Assembly (NCBI RefSeq): GCF_945859825.1
Contig: NZ_CAMAPC010000008.1
Location: 62,001-126,000 of the forward strand
DNA from: Pseudoalteromonas holothuriae
Lineage (GTDB): Bacteria > Pseudomonadota > Gammaproteobacteria > Enterobacterales > Alteromonadaceae
Reading direction: 5' to 3'
Length of the DNA stretch: 64,000 nucleotides
The position numbers and the translations under genes are program-made. The number at the start of each line of letters is the position of its first letter. The stretch's first letter is position 1. This document shows, in pieces, positions 9,785-18,603 of the stretch. The notes beneath the pieces were generated by a model. The model was not told the DNA's origin. It made no database searches and saw nothing but the letters and a program-made list of their open reading frames with translations.

Positions 9785-10684
9785 CTACATATTTGAAGTG
9801 CAGGCTTTAGATTTTGCTGACGTCTCTATAAGACCTAATAAATGCGTGATATGGCTATCACGACTAACATGATGATTAGTCTGAACTACTAATTGCTCAT
9901 GGTTAATATCTTTGTTAGTTCTTAAAATAACTAAATTAGGGTCTTGAGCAATGGTATTGGCGTGCTCAATACTCGCAATAGCAAAATGACTTGACTGTTT
10001 TAGACCCTCAATTACTTGATCTATATTGCCAATTTTCATACTGCTACTTTTATTGAGTCCTTCAACGGCTTCATTGAGCATAGATTGAACTTGCTTCGAT
10101 TGTGAGAAACATCCATACATTGGGAAATCATATAGCTCTTCCTTGCGTAATGAGTCTTTACTTGCAAGTGGGTGATGTTTTGCAACAAAAAGTATAAGCT
10201 GATCTGGCAGGTAAATATTACTAACGACATTACTTGCGCTTTGCAAATATACGCTAATATCAATTTCACCAAGCTGTAATTTACGTGTTAGCTCATGCTC
10301 ATCTTGTAACTGCATCTCGATTTTAATGTTCGGGTAATCAGCAAGAAACTGACCACAAGACATAGGTACTATAGAGCTGGCTTCACTGGTGTAACCAATA
10401 ACAAGCTTTTGTTGATCTCTACCAAACAAACTCTGTTTGATTGTTTTCTTAGTTAACTCAAGCTCTGACAGCGTTGTTTTGCAATAACTCAAAAACATTT
10501 CACCCTGCTCTGTAAGTCTTACTGAGCGTGTTGAGCGTTTAACAAGCTGGCAGCCTATCTCATCTTCCAATGTTTGAATACTTCTAGTTAAGGCTGAAGT
10601 ACTTATTTTGGTTTGTTCCGCTGCTTGTCTGAAATGGCGCAAATTGCCTAAAGCTACAAACTGTTCTAGTTGTTCAAATCTCAT
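9785..10684 (-). CDS. LysR-family transcriptional regulator
   Basis: A 299-residue LysR-type regulator. The N-terminal winged helix-turn-helix covers about residues 1-60 (MRFEQLEQFVALGNLRHFRQ, then TKISTSALTRSIQTLEDEI). The rest is a substrate-binding domain of periplasmic-binding-protein type. LysR proteins often control a divergent neighbour, but the gene behind its promoter is a same-strand HD-GYP gene and the gene downstream is convergent. The target and effector cannot be named from this window. Confidence 0.92.
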   Translation of the reverse strand: MRFEQLEQFVALGNLRHFRQAAEQTKISTSALTRSIQTLEDEIGCQLVKRSTRSVRLTEQGEMFLSYCKTTLSELELTKKTIKQSLFGRDQQKLVIGYTSEASSIVPMSCGQFLADYPNIKIEMQLQDEHELTRKLQLGEIDISVYLQSASNVVSNIYLPDQLILFVAKHHPLASKDSLRKEELYDFPMYGCFSQSKQVQSMLNEAVEGLNKSSSMKIGNIDQVIEGLKQSSHFAIASIEHANTIAQDPNLVILRTNKDINHEQLVVQTNHHVSRDSHITHLLGLIETSAKSKACTSNM

Positions 10685-10794
10685 TTGAAATTCCTTTTAA
10701 TTTCTACTTATCACATACTGTTAATGTGTTTTCCTAATACTAATACAAGTAAAGGAAAATTGAAAGTGAAAATTTTACATTTTTGCTTACAAAG

Positions 10795-12321
10795 TTAATC
10801 GGGGTAACTATCTCTAATTGCGATAAACTGATTTAAATTGTTTATAAATAAATCAACGAGTTTAGGGTCAAATTGCTTCCCTTTTTCAGATTCTATTAGT
10901 GTGAGTACCTTCTCTAGAGGCCAGGCGGGTTTGTAACATCTGTCACTCCCTAAGGCATCAAATACATCAGCTAGAGCTGTTATTCGTCCAACTATATCTA
11001 TTTTCTCACCTTTTAAGCCTCTCGGATACCCCGTACCATCCCATTTTTCATGATGCTGATGCGCTATTGTAGCGCCACATTGTAAAATTTCGTTAGAAGA
11101 ATGTTGTAAGATTTCGTAACCAGTCTGTGCGTGGGTCATCATAATCTGCCATTCACTTGGTGTAAGCCTATCGGGTTTATTCAAAATATTATCTGGAATA
11201 CTGATTTTCCCAATGTCATGTAAAGGAGAAGCAAGTTTAATAATTTCAGCATGATAGTCTGAAACTCCATAGAGCTGTGCTAATAACATGCTGTAATGAG
11301 CAACCCGTTTAACATGAGAGCCAGTTTCTTTAGATCGGCGTTCAACGGCTTCACCGAGGATATAAGATAGCTCTTTTTGTGAATCTTTCACTGTTTCTCT
11401 AAGCTTAATATTGTCATAAGCGAGTGCAATATTGTTTGCAAAAAACTCAAGTAACTGTCGGTCGGTACTTTTCATGTGTGAATCTTTACCAACATAGAGC
11501 ATGGTTTCCCCTCCACCAGCTGAAGGAAAATAGCCAACATACTCTGTTTCGGTAGAACGAGAGGCTTTAATATTATGAGATTCAATGAATAACTCTCTAA
11601 CATGCTCAGGAATAGTCGACGTTTTTGGTTCTATCCCCTCGCCTGAAGCGGCCAAAAGCTTGAACTTTGCACCTGACTCTTTTGAATGGTTAATAGCTGC
11701 AGCACAATAAATATCATTGTCATTTAAACCCATTACATTGGAGACATGTGTTAAAATTGTTGATGCAAATTCACGTACACTGTTGCATTGTAAAAATGAA
11801 GATGATGCATTAATGATTTGCTCGAGACCTCGCTTATGACGTTCAATGGTTTGAATATCCCGATGGGCACGCAATGCCGAGTAAAGTAAGGTTTTTAATT
11901 TAACGGCTGTTAACTCTGTTTTATTTTTGTAATCATTAATATCATAGTCTCTGATCACTGATTCTTCTGGCGCTTCGCCAGGTTGCCCCGTGCGTAAAAT
12001 TAAACGTACATCATGATTTGCTAAATCATTTCTAATATATTTGATAAGGTCCAAGCCAGCATGGTTTGTTTCCATTACAACGTCGACTAACCCGACAGAG
12101 ATTAGCTGCTCTTTGGCAAGAATTTCTTTTGCTTGCTGTGCAGAGTATGCATGATGAAATCGCAGCGACTTTTGTTCAAATTCGAAACCCGATAGCACTA
12201 ATTTTGTTACTTGATGAATGTCTTCTTCATCATCCACAATGAGAATATCCCAATGCTCAGATGCAAGGTGTGGGTTATTTGGCTCTTCTATTAACTCATC
12301 AGAGAAAAGATAACTGCTCAC
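10795..12321 (-). CDS. Response regulator with HD-GYP domain (cyclic-di-GMP phosphodiesterase)
   Basis: Three parts are visible. A receiver domain (about 25-145) has acidic ILIVDDEED at 27-34 and the phospho-acceptor D80. A middle region (about 160-310) is of the DUF3369 type, GAF-like. An HD-GYP domain (about 320-500) has the metal pair HD at 368-369 and HQHHEKWDGTGYP ending with GYP at 431-433. All metal residues seem intact, so it is probably an active enzyme hydrolysing cyclic-di-GMP to GMP. The start is GTG 12321, preceded by AGGGG at suitable spacing. No histidine kinase is adjacent. Confidence 0.93.
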   Translation of the reverse strand: MSSYLFSDELIEEPNNPHLASEHWDILIVDDEEDIHQVTKLVLSGFEFEQKSLRFHHAYSAQQAKEILAKEQLISVGLVDVVMETNHAGLDLIKYIRNDLANHDVRLILRTGQPGEAPEESVIRDYDINDYKNKTELTAVKLKTLLYSALRAHRDIQTIERHKRGLEQIINASSSFLQCNSVREFASTILTHVSNVMGLNDNDIYCAAAINHSKESGAKFKLLAASGEGIEPKTSTIPEHVRELFIESHNIKASRSTETEYVGYFPSAGGGETMLYVGKDSHMKSTDRQLLEFFANNIALAYDNIKLRETVKDSQKELSYILGEAVERRSKETGSHVKRVAHYSMLLAQLYGVSDYHAEIIKLASPLHDIGKISIPDNILNKPDRLTPSEWQIMMTHAQTGYEILQHSSNEILQCGATIAHQHHEKWDGTGYPRGLKGEKIDIVGRITALADVFDALGSDRCYKPAWPLEKVLTLIESEKGKQFDPKLVDLFINNLNQFIAIRDSYPD

Positions 12322-12384
12322 TCGCTGCCCCTTTAATGACTATTTACTTAGTTAGTATAGTCATTAAAGTGACTGCCTGCTTAA

Positions 12385-12780
12385 TCAAGCAGTTGGCTTT
12401 TTCTCAATATTTTGCAATTCTATTTCTATGGCGTCGCAGGAAATATGTATCTCATATAAAGAGGTAAACAAAGAAAGTATGAGGCAGCACAAGCTGGCAC
12501 CAAAAAGAATGATCCCTGTTAATGCAATATCAATAAATAAGGCAAACATAGAGAATGTACACAATAAAAACGCAACAACGCCCCATACTTGCATAAATCG
12601 TATTAATTTAATGCGTTTTCTTAGATTATCGATTTGTGCGCGGACAAGTGGACGAATACTCTCGCCCTCACGAGCATTGAGCTCCCTTATGAGTTGCGCT
12701 AGTACTAAAAATCGATTGGTATAGGCAAGTAATAATAAAGAAATAGCAGGAAATAAAAGCCCGGGAGTGGTCAGTGTCAT
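12385..12780 (-). CDS. DUF2721 membrane protein
   Basis: A 131-residue protein starting MTLTTPGLLFPAISLLLLAY, typical of DUF2721. It has an N-terminal hydrophobic helix, a basic region (LRKRIKLIRF) and two further membrane segments near 60-105. The family has no established function. ATG 12780 is preferred to an upstream in-frame start at 12795 because it starts at the family's conserved N-terminus. It is divergent from the DUF2007 gene, with 37 bases between the two starts. Confidence 0.85.
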   Translation of the reverse strand: MTLTTPGLLFPAISLLLLAYTNRFLVLAQLIRELNAREGESIRPLVRAQIDNLRKRIKLIRFMQVWGVVAFLLCTFSMFALFIDIALTGIILFGASLCCLILSLFTSLYEIHISCDAIEIELQNIEKKPTA

Positions 12781-12817
12781 TTTTGCCTCTTTCAATCAGC
12801 ATGGAATAATTACCAGT

Positions 12818-13150
12818 ATGACAGATAATAACTTTAAATGGCGATGTGTATTTACCACTGACAATGTACTTGAAGCACACATTGTGCAAGGCTTATTGTA
12901 TCAAGCTAAAATAGAAACTCGGATTAACGGTGAGCCTTTAGTGGGTGCTATAGGAGAGATCCCAGCTGAGCAAGCTAAACTTAGTTTATTAGTTTACGAT
13001 ATAAAAGTGCCCGCAGCACAAAAAATATTGTTAAACTACTCGCAAAAGCAACCTAGTTCTGACTGGCGTTGCAATCATTGCACAGAAATCAATGGACCAG
13101 CATTTCAATCTTGCTGGCAATGTGGAACAAATAATGACCAAAGCGAATAA
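12818..13150 (+). CDS. DUF2007-type protein with C-terminal zinc ribbon
   Basis: Residues 8-75 look like DUF2007, a small ferredoxin-like fold (WRCVFTTDNVLEAHIVQGLL). Residues 85-102 form a zinc ribbon with C85, C88, C99 and C102 (RCNHCTEI and SCWQCG). The family is sometimes linked to signal transduction by its PII-like fold, but no function is established. ATG 12818 gives MTDNNFKWR; a start at 12767 would run into the divergent gene. The last 17 bases overlap the DUF416 gene, so they are probably cotranscribed. Confidence 0.8.
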   Translation: MTDNNFKWRCVFTTDNVLEAHIVQGLLYQAKIETRINGEPLVGAIGEIPAEQAKLSLLVYDIKVPAAQKILLNYSQKQPSSDWRCNHCTEINGPAFQSCWQCGTNNDQSE

Positions 13151-13724
13151 TTTCCAACGTATTAGAGAGCTAAATTACCTTCAGCAAGCTGTGTTAGCAG
13201 CAGCTATTATTGAACGAATGCTACCTAATTATGGGCTATTTAGTGAAGCCACCCAGTTTGGTGATGAGTTAGCTTTAAGGAATGCCCTTAATGTATGTTG
13301 GGAGAAAATCCTGTTACCAAAAAGTAAAATTAGCTTTGAAAAGCAAATTGAAAAAGTAGAGCCGAATGTACCTGAACTTGCGCAGTTTGATATGTTCGGA
13401 ACGTATCCAGCAATTGATGCAGCAACGGCTTTGTTAGGCCTAATGCATGGTTTAATGACAAAAGACGAACAAGAGTTTGTAAGCATTGCAAAGATATCTC
13501 AAGCGACGGTTGCTCGTTACGTTGAGTTTGTATTAGAGAGTGATGATATAGATGCTGATAACAAATCAGTTCGAGAGCATCCTTTAATGCAATATGAGAT
13601 AGAAGTGTTATCTGAGCTCATCGATTTTGTGGAAAATATGGGTCGGATCACGGCAGATAATACTAAATCGCTCAAGCAGCATGCGCTTGCGGATGGTCAA
13701 ACTAATATAGGTTTGGCAATTTAA
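13134..13724 (+). CDS. DUF416 (YjaG-type) protein
   Basis: A soluble, mostly helical protein of 196 residues resembling YjaG/DUF416: NNFQRIRELNYLQQAVLAAA at the N-terminus, ERMLPNYGLF, then YPAIDAATALLGLMHGLM. The function of the family is unknown; no catalytic motif stands out. ATG 13134 fits the family N-terminus; an in-frame ATG at 13092 would lie inside the previous gene. It overlaps the DUF2007 gene by 17 bases and precedes tsaD by 89 bases. Confidence 0.85.
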   Translation: MTKANNFQRIRELNYLQQAVLAAAIIERMLPNYGLFSEATQFGDELALRNALNVCWEKILLPKSKISFEKQIEKVEPNVPELAQFDMFGTYPAIDAATALLGLMHGLMTKDEQEFVSIAKISQATVARYVEFVLESDDIDADNKSVREHPLMQYEIEVLSELIDFVENMGRITADNTKSLKQHALADGQTNIGLAI

Positions 13725-13813
13725 CGAAACAGTAAGGCTCTTTTGCTTGCTCAATAAAACCCCCAGCAGGTAAAATATCCGCCTTTTATATCATTTTACT
13801 CGGGAGTAAATGA

Positions 13814-14827
13814 GTGCGAATTTTAGGCATAGAATCGTCGTGTGATGAAACTGGCATTGCAATTTATGACGATGAGCAAGGTCTTCTGGCACATCAGCTT
13901 TACAGTCAAGTTAAAGTGCATGCGGATTATGGCGGCGTAGTGCCAGAGCTGGCGTCACGTGATCATGTTCGTAAAACTATTCCACTAATAGAAGCTGCAT
14001 TTTCAGAAGCTGGATGTGGTCCTGAGTCATTAGATGGTGTTGCTTACACGGCAGGTCCAGGGCTTGTTGGTGCGTTGTTAGTGGGAACATCGATTGGGCG
14101 CGCGCTTGCATTTGGCTGGCACCTTCCAGCAGTGGCGGTTCATCATATGGAAGGGCATTTACTGGCCCCCATGCTTGAAGATGAGCGTCCTGATTTTCCT
14201 TTTATTGCGCTGCTTGTATCAGGTGGCCACACTATGATGGTAAAAGTTGAAGGCATTGGTGAGTATGAAGTGCTGGGTGAGTCAGTCGATGACGCTGCAG
14301 GTGAAGCATTTGATAAAACGGCCAAACTGCTGGGACTAGATTACCCTGGCGGCCCATTGCTTGCCAAAATGGCGGAACAAGGTGTGGCTGAGCGCTTTGT
14401 TTTTCCAAGACCGATGACGGACAAACCCGGGCTTGATTTTAGCTTTAGTGGTTTAAAAACAGCGGCGGCTAATACTATTCGCACTAGTGGTAATGACGCA
14501 CAAACTAAAGCAGATATTGCGCATGCATTTGAAGTTGCAGTTATTGATACACTCGCTATCAAATGTAAAAGGGCGCTTAAGCAAACTAAGATTAAACGTC
14601 TAGTGATTGCCGGTGGTGTGAGCGCAAATACGCAACTACGCAATAAGCTTGAGCGTGTTATGCAAGGTATGCAAGGCAAGGTGTATTATCCGCGTACGGA
14701 GTTTTGTACTGACAATGGTGCAATGATAGCTTTTGCCGGTATGCAACGCTTAAAAGCGAAGCAATTCGCACCGCTTGATATGAAAACTCAACCTCGTTGG
14801 CCGCTGGATAGCTTAAAACCACTTTAA
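13814..14827 (+). CDS. tsaD: tRNA threonylcarbamoyladenosine biosynthesis protein TsaD
   Basis: The transferase subunit of the TsaBDE complex, which moves the threonylcarbamoyl group onto A37 of ANN-decoding tRNAs. The ASKHA-fold metal site is H111 and H115 in HHMEGH. Other marks are [10 protein letters not shown] at the start and VAGGVSAN with the downstream TDN. The 337 residues match the family. The start is GTG 13814 with GGGAG at 13802-13806. It overlaps plsY tail to tail by four bases. The rpsU-dnaG-rpoD block that often lies upstream in this class is absent. Confidence 0.97.
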   Translation: MRILGIESSCDETGIAIYDDEQGLLAHQLYSQVKVHADYGGVVPELASRDHVRKTIPLIEAAFSEAGCGPESLDGVAYTAGPGLVGALLVGTSIGRALAFGWHLPAVAVHHMEGHLLAPMLEDERPDFPFIALLVSGGHTMMVKVEGIGEYEVLGESVDDAAGEAFDKTAKLLGLDYPGGPLLAKMAEQGVAERFVFPRPMTDKPGLDFSFSGLKTAAANTIRTSGNDAQTKADIAHAFEVAVIDTLAIKCKRALKQTKIKRLVIAGGVSANTQLRNKLERVMQGMQGKVYYPRTEFCTDNGAMIAFAGMQRLKAKQFAPLDMKTQPRWPLDSLKPL

Positions 14828-15411
14828 CTTTTTTTACTGCCTACTTTAGGCTCTTTCCCAGTAAGGAGCCTTTTAATATTCCCTCTGTGCCTTAATATAA
14901 TTAATACAGTTAAAAAACTAACCGGCAATGTATAAATAGGTTTTATCCACCAAGTATATAAGGGGGCCAGCGTAACAGCTGTAATTGCAGCCAATGATGA
15001 GTACCGTGTTAGCCAAAGTACTAATAGCCAAGTGCTTATTAATAACCCGCCTAGTGGTAAGCCTATTGGTAATAATGCACCAAATGCAGTGGCTACGGCC
15101 TTACCGCCATTAAAATGAAAAAAAACGGGATAAATATGTCCTAAACAGGCTGCAACCGCAACCGCTCCAAGCCAAATTGGTTCAATTTGCAAAAAGTAAG
15201 CACCCCATACTGGGATTGTACCTTTTAAAATATCAAAGATTAACACCAAGATTGCAGGGAACTTACCACCTAAACGCAATACGTTGGTTGCACCTGGATT
15301 TTGTGAGCCTGAGAAACGAGGATCGGGCAGGGCAAAGACTCGACAGACTAAAACAGCTGACGAGATAGAACCAATAATGTAAGCACAGACACAGATTAAA
15401 CTAACTAACAC
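14824..15411 (-). CDS. plsY: Glycerol-3-phosphate acyltransferase PlsY
   Basis: An inner-membrane enzyme that moves the acyl group from acyl-phosphate to glycerol 3-phosphate, starting phospholipid synthesis. Visible family motifs are [22 protein letters not shown] and [13 protein letters not shown]. About five hydrophobic helices fit the 195-residue length. The order tsaD, plsY (opposite strand), folB is conserved in many gammaproteobacteria, which supports the call. Confidence 0.96.
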   Translation of the reverse strand: MLVSLICVCAYIIGSISSAVLVCRVFALPDPRFSGSQNPGATNVLRLGGKFPAILVLIFDILKGTIPVWGAYFLQIEPIWLGAVAVAACLGHIYPVFFHFNGGKAVATAFGALLPIGLPLGGLLISTWLLVLWLTRYSSLAAITAVTLAPLYTWWIKPIYTLPVSFLTVLIILRHRGNIKRLLTGKEPKVGSKKS

Positions 15412-15525
15412 GTGTTTCCTTATTTTGTCTTGTGGCGTTTTCGGCTATGATCGACGTATAAATGCCGACTGTAACTAGCATAAGTTGCAGTTATAGAGCG
15501 ATTCTAGGTAACCAGTGGAGTATCA

Positions 15526-15879
15526 ATGGATAAGGTGTACATCTCACAACTACATGTCGAAACTATAATAGGAGTTTACGACTTTGAAAAGGAAAGTAAA
15601 CAAAGCTTATACTTTGATATTGATATGTTGACCGATATTTCGGCTGCAGCAAAAGCGGATGATATCACTTTAGCTGTAGATTATGCCAAAGTAAGTGAAC
15701 GAGTTATTGCACATTCGATAGCTAAACCAGTCGAGTTATTAGAGACTTTATTGGAGCAATTAGCGACTCTTATTTTAGCTGAGTTTAATGTAGAGCAAGT
15801 CACAATTAGAGTGAGTAAGCCCGCAGCGGTTGAAGCGGCGCAAACGGTGGGTGTCGAAATCACACGAGTGAAACGTTAA
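15526..15879 (+). CDS. folB: Dihydroneopterin aldolase
   Basis: Cleaves (or epimerises) 7,8-dihydroneopterin to 6-hydroxymethyl-dihydropterin in folate synthesis. The 117-residue protein carries ETIIGVYDFEK, holding the substrate-binding glutamate, a central AVDYAKVSE, and VRVSKP-type IRVSKPAAV near the end. It is divergent from plsY over 114 bases that must hold both promoters. The next gene, folK, starts three bases after its stop and uses its product. Confidence 0.95.
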   Translation: MDKVYISQLHVETIIGVYDFEKESKQSLYFDIDMLTDISAAAKADDITLAVDYAKVSERVIAHSIAKPVELLETLLEQLATLILAEFNVEQVTIRVSKPAAVEAAQTVGVEITRVKR

Positions 15880-15881
15880 TT

Positions 15882-16370
15882 ATGGCGCAAATTTACATTA
15901 GCTTGGGCTCAAACGTTAATCGCGAGCAAAACTTCACCGCTGGTTGGGCCGCACTTATCAAGTATTTTCCAAATTATCTGCATTCAAGTGTGTATGAGAG
16001 TGAAGCGGTTGGATTCAATGGTAGTAATTTTTACAATTCTGTCCTTGGGGCAAAGACCGAGATGCCACTCTCTCAAGTTTGTGAATTACTCAAAGAAATA
16101 GAATTGAAAAACGGCCGTACTCGTACGGATAAAAAGTTTAGCCCTCGCACACTGGACCTAGACTTATTATTTTATGATGACGTTATTTGTGAGCAACCAG
16201 CTCAGTTACCTCGTGATGAAATAACCAAAAATGCTTTTGTATTATTGCCTTTGTTTGAGATTGCGCCAACACATATACACCCCGTTTACAAAAAAAGTAT
16301 TGCCTGTATTTGGCAAGAGTATGACAATTCAAACCAAAAGCTATGGAAAGTGGAGTTTTCTTTACCATGA
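15882..16370 (+). CDS. folK: 2-amino-4-hydroxy-6-hydroxymethyl-dihydropteridine pyrophosphokinase
   Basis: Transfers pyrophosphate from ATP to 6-hydroxymethyl-dihydropterin, the step after FolB. The signature [12 protein letters not shown] is at residues 89-100, with magnesium-binding D92 and D94. YISLGSNVN opens the protein. The 162 residues are normal. It overlaps uppP by four bases (ATGA), giving a tight folB-folK-uppP operon. Confidence 0.95.
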   Translation: MAQIYISLGSNVNREQNFTAGWAALIKYFPNYLHSSVYESEAVGFNGSNFYNSVLGAKTEMPLSQVCELLKEIELKNGRTRTDKKFSPRTLDLDLLFYDDVICEQPAQLPRDEITKNAFVLLPLFEIAPTHIHPVYKKSIACIWQEYDNSNQKLWKVEFSLP

Positions 16371-17170
16371 GTATTATTGAAGTTATTGTTTTAGCCTTAG
16401 TGCAGGGGTTAACTGAGTTTTTGCCTATTTCTAGCTCGGCACATCTTATTTTACCGTCTCAAGTGTTGGGCTGGGTTGACCAAGGCACCGCCTTTGATGT
16501 GGCAGTACATGTTGGCACTTTACTCGCGGTGATTATATATTTTCGTAAAGAAGTTGGAGATATTTTAAGTGCTTGGTTTAAATCGTTTGGTCAGCAAGGA
16601 AGAACGGATGACAGCCAATTAGGCTGGTGGATAATTATTGCCACTCTTCCGTCATTAATTATCGGCTATTTGGTTAAAGACTATGTAGAGGTTTACTCAC
16701 GTAATGCTTGGGTAATAGCGACTACCACTGTCGTTTTTGGTTTATTGCTTTGGTATGCCGATGCAAAAGCCAAGCAAATAAAAACCATCTACCAAATAAA
16801 TTGGCTAAGTGCTTTGTTAATCGGTCTTTCTCAGGTGGTAGCAATGATATTTCCGGGGACTTCTCGTTCAGGGATCACCATGACTGTTGGGTTATTGTTA
16901 GGTCTGAATAAACAAAGTGCGGCAAGATTCTCATTTTTGATGTCTATTCCTGTGATAGCTGCAGCAGGTTCATATTATGTTTATAAGCTCAGTTCAGGGG
17001 ATGAAGCATTTCAGTGGCAGGCCATCATTTTAGGGGCTGTATTGTCGTTTTTAGCGGCTTATGTGTGTATTCACTTTTTCTTAAAAGTGATTGAGCGCAT
17101 GGGCATGATGCCATTTGTAATATATCGATTGTTACTTGGTGCAGGTTTATTCGCTTTTTTACTTTGGTAG
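16367..17170 (+). CDS. uppP: Undecaprenyl-diphosphatase UppP (BacA)
   Basis: An integral membrane phosphatase that turns undecaprenyl diphosphate into the monophosphate carrier, in the periplasm, and gives resistance to bacitracin when abundant. Both signatures are present: [15 protein letters not shown] near the N-terminus and [19 protein letters not shown] in the second half. ATG 16367 gives [13 protein letters not shown] and 267 residues. It is coupled to folK by a four-base overlap. The product is the substrate carried back across the membrane by DUF368-type transporters, one of which is encoded at 50.9 kb. Confidence 0.96.
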   Translation: MSIIEVIVLALVQGLTEFLPISSSAHLILPSQVLGWVDQGTAFDVAVHVGTLLAVIIYFRKEVGDILSAWFKSFGQQGRTDDSQLGWWIIIATLPSLIIGYLVKDYVEVYSRNAWVIATTTVVFGLLLWYADAKAKQIKTIYQINWLSALLIGLSQVVAMIFPGTSRSGITMTVGLLLGLNKQSAARFSFLMSIPVIAAAGSYYVYKLSSGDEAFQWQAIILGAVLSFLAAYVCIHFFLKVIERMGMMPFVIYRLLLGAGLFAFLLW

Positions 17171-17181
17171 ATATTTTTAGC

Positions 17182-17363
17182 CTAACACACCTCAGCGTTG
17201 GATTAATTCAGCCATTTCTTCGGTACTTTCACTTGTAATAGCCTGCTGTTACAAGTGAAAGTACCTTGATATTGAGTAAAGTGTCATCTTTGGATAGCAG
17301 TTATATAAGTCCTAGTTACAGCGTTTTTTATTTCAAAACCCCTTATCCAAACCTGAGGTTAAC
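17182..17363. repeat. MITE-like interspersed element, copy A
   Basis: Fills the gap between the convergent uppP and cca genes. The right end (17341-17362) reads CCTTATCCAAACCTGAGGTT and its inverse is seen, degenerate, at the left end (17183-17206, CCTCAGCGTTGGATTAA). A second copy with the same ends and the same inner block CTTGATATTGA lies at 54726-54877. Size, terminal inverted repeats and lack of coding capacity fit a miniature inverted-repeat element. I see no clear target-site duplication. Confidence 0.65.
17222..17265. other. Perfect hairpin with 17-bp arms
   Basis: GGTACTTTCACTTGTAA (17222-17238) is followed, after ten bases, by its exact reverse complement (17249-17265). No T run follows on either strand, so it is not a classical terminator, though it lies 51 bases after the uppP stop. 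It sits inside repeat copy A and is not seen in copy B. Confidence 0.75.
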
Positions 17364-17393
17364 TAAGCTCGTACTTGATGCGGACCTTTTCTT

Positions 17394-18500
17394 TCAAGCC
17401 TCCAAACTTTGTTCAAGGGCTTTAAATCTTGCCAAGTTTAGTTGGTGTTTAATGTCTGAGCCTTTAAAGCCTTGTGAAATAATACCTTGAGGTTTAATTG
17501 CACAAGCATGAAGTGCTGCCTGTTGTATTTGGGTTATACAAACAGGGTTGATTTGTGCTGCTGATGCGGTTTGGCAAAATATATCAAATCGTTCTGGGCG
17601 TCGCCAAATGTCTAGTTTATTTAACATATCTAGTACTGATTGTGCATTGAGGTTTGAGTCAGATAGCAGCGCTTTATGTTGGCAGAAATCACGCACGCTT
17701 TGTGCGTATTTGTTTGGAGCTTTTAGGGTTTGCTCGATATTATCTAACGATGACAAACTACATGTGCTAAGCCATAAGCTAAAAGAGATGAGTTTAAAAT
17801 TGTCACTTTGTTTTGACAGCACTGCGATGTTTTTTGCCAGCTCGGCTGCATGTTCAATACTCCAGTGCTTTAGCATTGGCAATACAATTGGTAGTGCGCC
17901 TAGCTTGTTCAACTCATCACTAAAAATAGCCACACATCCATCACTGAGGCTTTTATCAATTTCTAACCATATACGCTCTTTAGTGAGTGTTGCTAGTTCC
18001 CCATTAGCGACCATATCAGCCATCAGTTGTTGTGTTTCTTTTGCGATAGTAAAACCAAGGTAATCATAGCGAGCGGCAAAACGAGCAACACGCAGTACAC
18101 GCAGTGGGTCCTCGCTAAAAGCAGGGCTTACATGTTTAAGTCGACGCTGTGCTATATCTTGTAGGCCATGGTAAGGGTCAACCAGCGTGCCATTTTCATC
18201 TTTGGCAATTGCGTTAATCGTTAAATCTCGACGATATAAATCTTGCTCTAGTGTAATGTCGGGTGAAAAGTCACAAATGAAACCCCCATAGCCTTGACCT
18301 TGCTTTCGTTCCATTCTGGCAAGTGCATATTCTGCTTTGCTGTGTGGGTGTAAAAATACCGGAAAGTCTTTACCTACTTGAGTGTATCCAAGGCTGAGCA
18401 TTTGCTCAACACTTGCGCCTACGACGACATAATCCCTATCAATAACGGGGCGACTGAGTAACTCATCTCTTACTGCTCCCCCAACTAAATATATCTGCAT
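17394..18500 (-). CDS. cca: CCA tRNA nucleotidyltransferase
   Basis: Adds or repairs the 3' CCA end of tRNAs. The class II signature is [11 protein letters not shown] followed by DRDYVVVG with catalytic D21 and D23, the same numbering as E. coli. [25 protein letters not shown] and the E-R pair in LTKERIWLE also fit. The 368 residues are shorter than the 412 of E. coli, and no HDLGKG phosphohydrolase motif is visible, so this is a form without the HD domain. It is convergent with uppP. Confidence 0.94.
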   Translation of the reverse strand: MQIYLVGGAVRDELLSRPVIDRDYVVVGASVEQMLSLGYTQVGKDFPVFLHPHSKAEYALARMERKQGQGYGGFICDFSPDITLEQDLYRRDLTINAIAKDENGTLVDPYHGLQDIAQRRLKHVSPAFSEDPLRVLRVARFAARYDYLGFTIAKETQQLMADMVANGELATLTKERIWLEIDKSLSDGCVAIFSDELNKLGALPIVLPMLKHWSIEHAAELAKNIAVLSKQSDNFKLISFSLWLSTCSLSSLDNIEQTLKAPNKYAQSVRDFCQHKALLSDSNLNAQSVLDMLNKLDIWRRPERFDIFCQTASAAQINPVCITQIQQAALHACAIKPQGIISQGFKGSDIKHQLNLARFKALEQSLEA

Positions 18501-18603
18501 GGTTGCCTCTATAAAACAATTTGCATAAAACTAGAAACAAGGTTTTAACTTACCGTGTTTTTTTGCCATTATAGGCACCATCATAACAATAAAGAGACGT
18601 ATC

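Noticed and set aside
12428-12724. 98-codon plus-strand frame opposite the DUF2721 gene
   Set aside because: It is the antisense shadow of a conserved membrane-protein gene and has no coding signature.
17266-17490. 74-codon plus-strand frame between uppP and cca
   Set aside because: It starts in repeat copy A and runs antisense into cca; no ribosome binding site.
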